From: an uncultured Rhodoferax sp.
GTDB lineage: Bacteria > Pseudomonadota > Gammaproteobacteria > Burkholderiales > Burkholderiaceae_C
Direction: 5' to 3'
Assembly: GCA_936943465.1 (NCBI GenBank)
Contig: CAKZJN010000454.1
Coordinates: forward strand, 1 to 18,110
Length of the DNA stretch: 18,110 bases
Shown here: piece after piece, positions 15,405 through 18,110 of the stretch
Numbering within the stretch: position 1 is the first letter of the stretch
How the letters are laid out: every line of letters starts with the position of its first letter
The notes under the pieces: model-generated
Told to the model about the DNA's origin: nothing
Seen by the model: the letters and a program-made list of their open reading frames with translations, nothing else
Databases searched by the model: none
Program-made: the position numbers and the translations under genes

Positions 15405-16076
15405 TCAGACCGGAGCGATCTTGTAGCCTACGCCCCGGATGGTGTGAATCAATTCAGGCTGGAATTTGCGACGCAGCATATGCACATACACCTCGATGGC
15501 ATTGCTCTCCATTTCCTCGCCCCAGCCGTACAGCGCCTCTTCAATCTGGCGGCGTGTCAGCACCTGGTTCTTGCGGCGCACCAGGGTTTCCAGAACCCAG
15601 AACTCGCGGTGGGTGAGGGCTACTTCTTCGCCGTTCCAGGTTGCCACCATCCGCTGTGGATACAAACTGAGCGCACCGTGTGTGGTGGCATTGGCCTCCG
15701 ATTCAACAATCGGGAAGCGGCGCAGCAGACTGCGGACCCGGGCGGTCAGTTCGTCCAGGTCAAAGGGCTTGACCAAAAAGTCGTCAGCGCCCATGTTCAG
15801 CAGATTGATGCGATCGCTCACGCTTCCGCGGGCAGTGGCCACAATCACCCGTACATTCATCTGGGCGCTGTGCAAACGTTCCAGCAGCAATTCGCCGCTG
15901 ACATCGGGCAAGCCCAGATCCAGAATCACAAAATCGTACACATGGCAATTCACTGCTTCAGTGAACTGCTTGCCGCTGACGATCCAATCGACCGCAAAAC
16001 CATCGCTTTGTAAGTGCTTTTGCACGGCACTGCCGAGCATGACATCGTCTTCAACCAGAAGTAGGCGCATCGTCAT
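15405..16076 (-). CDS. OmpR-family response regulator
   Basis: DNA-binding regulator of 223 residues. The receiver domain (about 1-115) has the acidic pair Asp10/Asp11, phospho-acceptor Asp53 in VILDLGLPDVSG, Thr81 and Lys103 in LVKPFD. A winged-helix OmpR/PhoB domain follows (about 130-220) with LTHREFWVLETLVRRKNQVLTR, SNAIEVYVHMLRRKF and the C-terminal IRGVGYKI. It is the first gene of the pair with the sensor kinase. ATG 16076 has GGTTGG upstream on the complement; the ATG at 16070 is the alternative. The domain type fits QseB/TctD/PmrA relatives. Direct repeats upstream may be its own targets. Confidence 0.95.
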   Translation of the reverse strand: MTMRLLLVEDDVMLGSAVQKHLQSDGFAVDWIVSGKQFTEAVNCHVYDFVILDLGLPDVSGELLLERLHSAQMNVRVIVATARGSVSDRINLLNMGADDFLVKPFDLDELTARVRSLLRRFPIVESEANATTHGALSLYPQRMVATWNGEEVALTHREFWVLETLVRRKNQVLTRRQIEEALYGWGEEMESNAIEVYVHMLRRKFQPELIHTIRGVGYKIAPV

Positions 16077-16165
16077 ATTTCCAACCTTTTATATTGCGAA
16101 ATTCAGCCCGCCTTGTTTGACGGATCAAAACTTCATTTCCCCAGACCTGCTGCAAGATTTTTTTA

Positions 16166-16203
16166 ATTATTCTTGAGCCGCCTTAAGTTTTACATTTCTG
16201 TAA
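16166..16203 (-). promoter_or_regulatory. candidate promoter and regulator-binding repeats upstream of the two-component operon
   Basis: In the AT-rich 265-base spacer, CTTGAG (16172-16177) and CTTAAG (16182-16187) form a direct repeat with a 10-base period, resembling the CTTAA-type tandem half-sites of QseB/PmrA regulators. Next to it TTACA-TTTC-TGTAA (16190-16203) is a perfect inverted repeat. On the minus strand AATAAT (complement of 16166-16171) is a 5/6 match to a -10, with TGTAAA 17 bases upstream as a poor -35, giving a leader of about 80 bases. The repeats are seen directly; their binding role is inferred. The rest of the spacer shows short T/A runs and no clear terminator for selD. 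Confidence 0.4.
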
Positions 16204-16341
16204 CGGGGTCGGCTCTACGCGTGAAGAGCAAATATCAAGAAAGTGTGAAAAATTTGCGCTTCCGGGCTTTTGTTTTTTGCGCTGCATCAAAGGCTTTTCA
16301 TTCGACGCCGCTAAGGACGGAATTCTTGCCCCTGAATTGGG

Positions 16342-17427
16342 TCAAATGACGCAGATTTGCGCCCCACCCGCTGCAAGCTGCCCAATCATCGCAGCCTCAT
16401 CAAATCCTTGCGCGTGCAGGGTTTTCAGAACTTGCTCTGCGGCGCCGGGCGCACACGCAATCAACAGGCCGCCGCTGGTTTGCGGGTCGGACAGCATGTT
16501 TTGTTTCCAGAGTTCGCAGCCGTCGGGCAACTGAATGCTGCTGCCATAGCCCTCCCAATTGCGCTTGGAGGCGCCGGTGGCGGTGCCGCTTTGGGCAATT
16601 TCGGCGGCCAGGGGAATCAGGGGGACTGCGTCAAATTGCACCTGGGCCGCCAGGGACGAGCCCCGGCAGATTTCCAGCAAGTGCCCGGCCAGACCGAAAC
16701 CGGTGACGTCGGTCATGGCGTGCACCTCCGGCATGTCCGACAACGCCACGCCGGGCGTGTTGAGTTTGGTCGTCCAGCGCACCATGTCGGCATAGCCGTC
16801 GGCAGACAAATTGCCTTTTTTGAGGGCCGCAGACAGCATGCCCACGCCCAGCGGCTTGCTCAGAATCAGCACGTCACCGGCTTGCGCCTGGCTGTTGCGC
16901 TTCACTTTGCCAGGGTGCACCAAGCCGATACCCACCAGCCCATAAATGGGCTCCAAGGTGTCGATGCTGTGGCCGCCGGCAATTGGGATGCCGGCCGCCT
17001 TGCACACGTCCTGACCGCCGGCCAGGATGAGGCGAATCGCCTCTTCCGGGATTTTGCCGAGCGGCATGCCCACCAGCGCCAGCGCAAACAGCGGCGTTCC
17101 GCCCATGGCGTACACATCCGACAGGGCGTTGGTGGCGGCGATACGGCCAAAGTCGTACGGGTCGTCGACGATGGGGGTGAAGAAGTCGGTGGTGGCAATG
17201 ACGGCTTGCTGGTCATTGAGCTGATAGACGGCCGCGTCATCGCTGGTTTCGGTGCCCACCAGCAACGCTGGCGGAATCAGGGGCATGTTGGCCGTGGCCA
17301 GCAAGCGCGACAGCACGGCCGGCGCAATTTTGCAGCCGCAACCGCCACCGTGGCTGAACTCGGTCAGGCGAATGGCGGGGCTGGATTCGGGGTTGTTCGG
17401 GGAGGCGGGGGCGTGTGTGGTCGACAT
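16342..17427 (-). CDS. selD: selenide, water dikinase (selenophosphate synthetase)
   Basis: Makes selenophosphate from selenide and ATP, the selenium donor for 2-selenouridine in tRNA and for selenocysteine. 361 residues from ATG 17427. The N-terminal flexible segment reads SHGGGCGCKI, with Cys30 and Lys33 matching E. coli catalytic Cys17 and Lys20; the catalytic residue is an ordinary cysteine. TETSDDAAVY, TTDFFTPIVDDPYDFGRIAATNALSDVYAMGG, AGGHSID, TDVTGFGLAGH and DPQTSGGLL are the usual ATP/Mg-binding and fold motifs. In-frame starts at 17463 (GTG) and 17451 (ATG) would add up to 12 residues; 17427 has AGG about 9 bases upstream and gives a normal N-terminus. Divergent from selU with only 39 bases between, so the promoters must overlap coding sequence. 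Confidence 0.95.
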   Translation of the reverse strand: MSTTHAPASPNNPESSPAIRLTEFSHGGGCGCKIAPAVLSRLLATANMPLIPPALLVGTETSDDAAVYQLNDQQAVIATTDFFTPIVDDPYDFGRIAATNALSDVYAMGGTPLFALALVGMPLGKIPEEAIRLILAGGQDVCKAAGIPIAGGHSIDTLEPIYGLVGIGLVHPGKVKRNSQAQAGDVLILSKPLGVGMLSAALKKGNLSADGYADMVRWTTKLNTPGVALSDMPEVHAMTDVTGFGLAGHLLEICRGSSLAAQVQFDAVPLIPLAAEIAQSGTATGASKRNWEGYGSSIQLPDGCELWKQNMLSDPQTSGGLLIACAPGAAEQVLKTLHAQGFDEAAMIGQLAAGGAQICVI

Positions 17428-17466
17428 ATAAAATTGCCTGCGTATCAACATGCAACGGGACACCCA

Positions 17467-18110
17467 TTGACTTCAATTGATCATACCCGTGCAACGGTTG
17501 AGCAGCGGTCGGAGTTCGACACCCTGATCGATGCGCGCAGCCCGGCCGAGTTTGCCGAAGACCATATTCCTGGCGCCATCAACTGCCCCGTGCTCGATAA
17601 CGAGCAACGCATCATCGTGGGCACGCTGTACAAGCAATCGTCGCCGTTTGATGCGCGCAAGGTCGGCGCCGTGCTGGTCGCACGCAACGTGGCCAACTAC
17701 ATTGAGCAGTACTTTGCCGACAAACCCAAGGGCTGGAAGCCGCTGGTGTATTGCTGGCGGGGCGGGCAGCGCAGCGGTGCGTTCACCCACATCCTGCGCG
17801 AGGTGGGCTGGTCCGCCAAGCGCCTGCAAGGCGGCTACAAAAGCTGGCGCCACCATGTGATCGAGCAACTCGACGCATTGCCCGGTGCCTTGCGCTTCAC
17901 CGTCGTGGCGGGTCCGACCGGCAGCGCCAAGACGCGTGTGCTGGAGGCCATGCACCGGCAGGGGCACCAGGTGCTGAACCTGGAGGCGCTGGCCCAGCAC
18001 AAGGGCTCGGTGCTCGGTGGCTTGCCCGGCCAGCCGCAGCCCTCCCAAAAAATGTTCGAGACGCTGGTGCATGCGGAACTGACCCGGTTTGATCCAGCCC
18101 GCCCCGTGTT
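17467..18110 (+). CDS. selU: tRNA 2-selenouridine synthase, N-terminal part (3' end outside window)
   Basis: SelU (MnmH/YbbB) replaces sulfur of 2-thiouridine at the tRNA wobble position with selenium from selenophosphate, via a geranylated intermediate. An N-terminal rhodanese domain (TLIDARSPAEFAEDHIPGAINCP) has its catalytic cysteine at Cys96 in LVYCWRGGQRSGAF. The P-loop of the second domain, GPTGSAKT, is at 149-156. 214 codons are visible; the gene continues past the window end. The start is uncertain because the frame is open further upstream. TTG 17467 is preferred because GGGA (17457-17460) lies 6 bases before it and no ATG precedes the conserved region. Pairing with selD is the known arrangement for this tRNA modification. 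Confidence 0.93.
   Translation, partial: MTSIDHTRATVEQRSEFDTLIDARSPAEFAEDHIPGAINCPVLDNEQRIIVGTLYKQSSPFDARKVGAVLVARNVANYIEQYFADKPKGWKPLVYCWRGGQRSGAFTHILREVGWSAKRLQGGYKSWRHHVIEQLDALPGALRFTVVAGPTGSAKTRVLEAMHRQGHQVLNLEALAQHKGSVLGGLPGQPQPSQKMFETLVHAELTRFDPARPV

Noticed and set aside
16090..16140. Second FNR-like site (TTGAC...ATCAA) upstream of the response regulator
   Set aside because: The half-sites are separated by 2 bases rather than 4, so the spacing is wrong for FNR/CRP-family proteins.
16342..17427. Selenocysteine in SelD
   Set aside because: The catalytic position (Cys30) is an ordinary cysteine codon and no in-frame TGA precedes the stop.
1..18110. CRISPR arrays, tRNA genes, insertion sequences, toxin-antitoxin or phage-defence genes
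   Set aside because: I saw no spaced direct repeats, tRNA-like cloverleafs, transposase motifs or defence domains; all genes fit ordinary metabolism, signalling and transport.

Overview
The window looks like chromosomal DNA of a betaproteobacterium, most likely Burkholderiales/Comamonadaceae of a Rhodoferax-like type. This is inferred from the high G+C, tight gene packing, the style of the proteins (PAS/GGDEF/HAMP signalling proteins, TctE/QseC-type kinase, selD/selU pair) and a pyrB/pyrC' arrangement. No rRNA, tRNA, CRISPR array, insertion sequence or phage gene was seen, and base composition is even apart from the AT-richer spacer at 16077-16341. The genus is a guess.

Region 1 (1-2890) is a translationally coupled cluster: the 3' part of pyrB (aspartate carbamoyltransferase), a HisC-type aminotransferase, and a dihydroorotase homologue that has lost its metal-binding histidines (PyrC'/PyrX type). 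Both junctions are ATGA overlaps. An amino acid biosynthesis enzyme inside the pyrB-pyrC' pair is unusual.

Region 2 (2958-6501) holds two convergent cyclic-di-GMP genes: a PAS-GGDEF-EAL protein and a GAF-PAS-PAS-GGDEF protein. They meet over a GC-rich hairpin.

Region 3 (6502-9155) has a regulatory spacer with an FNR-like box and two dyads, then a PAS-only protein closely resembling the N-terminus of the aerotaxis receptor Aer. Its gene overlaps by 26 bp one for a methyl-accepting protein with no periplasmic domain. Together they look like a two-subunit (CetB/CetA-like) energy-taxis receptor, ended by a strong hairpin.

Region 4 (9244-13997) runs hybrid histidine kinase (Cache-PAS-HK-REC), pirin, MFS transporter, with gaps of 22 and 25 bp, ending in a hairpin shared with the convergent next operon.

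Region 5 (14031-16076, minus strand) is an OmpR-family response regulator and its sensor kinase (QseBC/TctDE/PmrAB type). Upstream lies an AT-rich region with direct and inverted repeats that could be the regulator's own binding sites.

Region 6 (16342-18110) is selD (selenophosphate synthetase, minus) divergent from a 3'-truncated selU/mnmH (tRNA 2-selenouridine synthase, plus), a compact pair for selenium modification of tRNA wobble uridines.

Most of the window is sensing and signalling. The best candidates for something under-described are the split Aer-like receptor with its FNR-like box and the aminotransferase inserted between pyrB and pyrC'.
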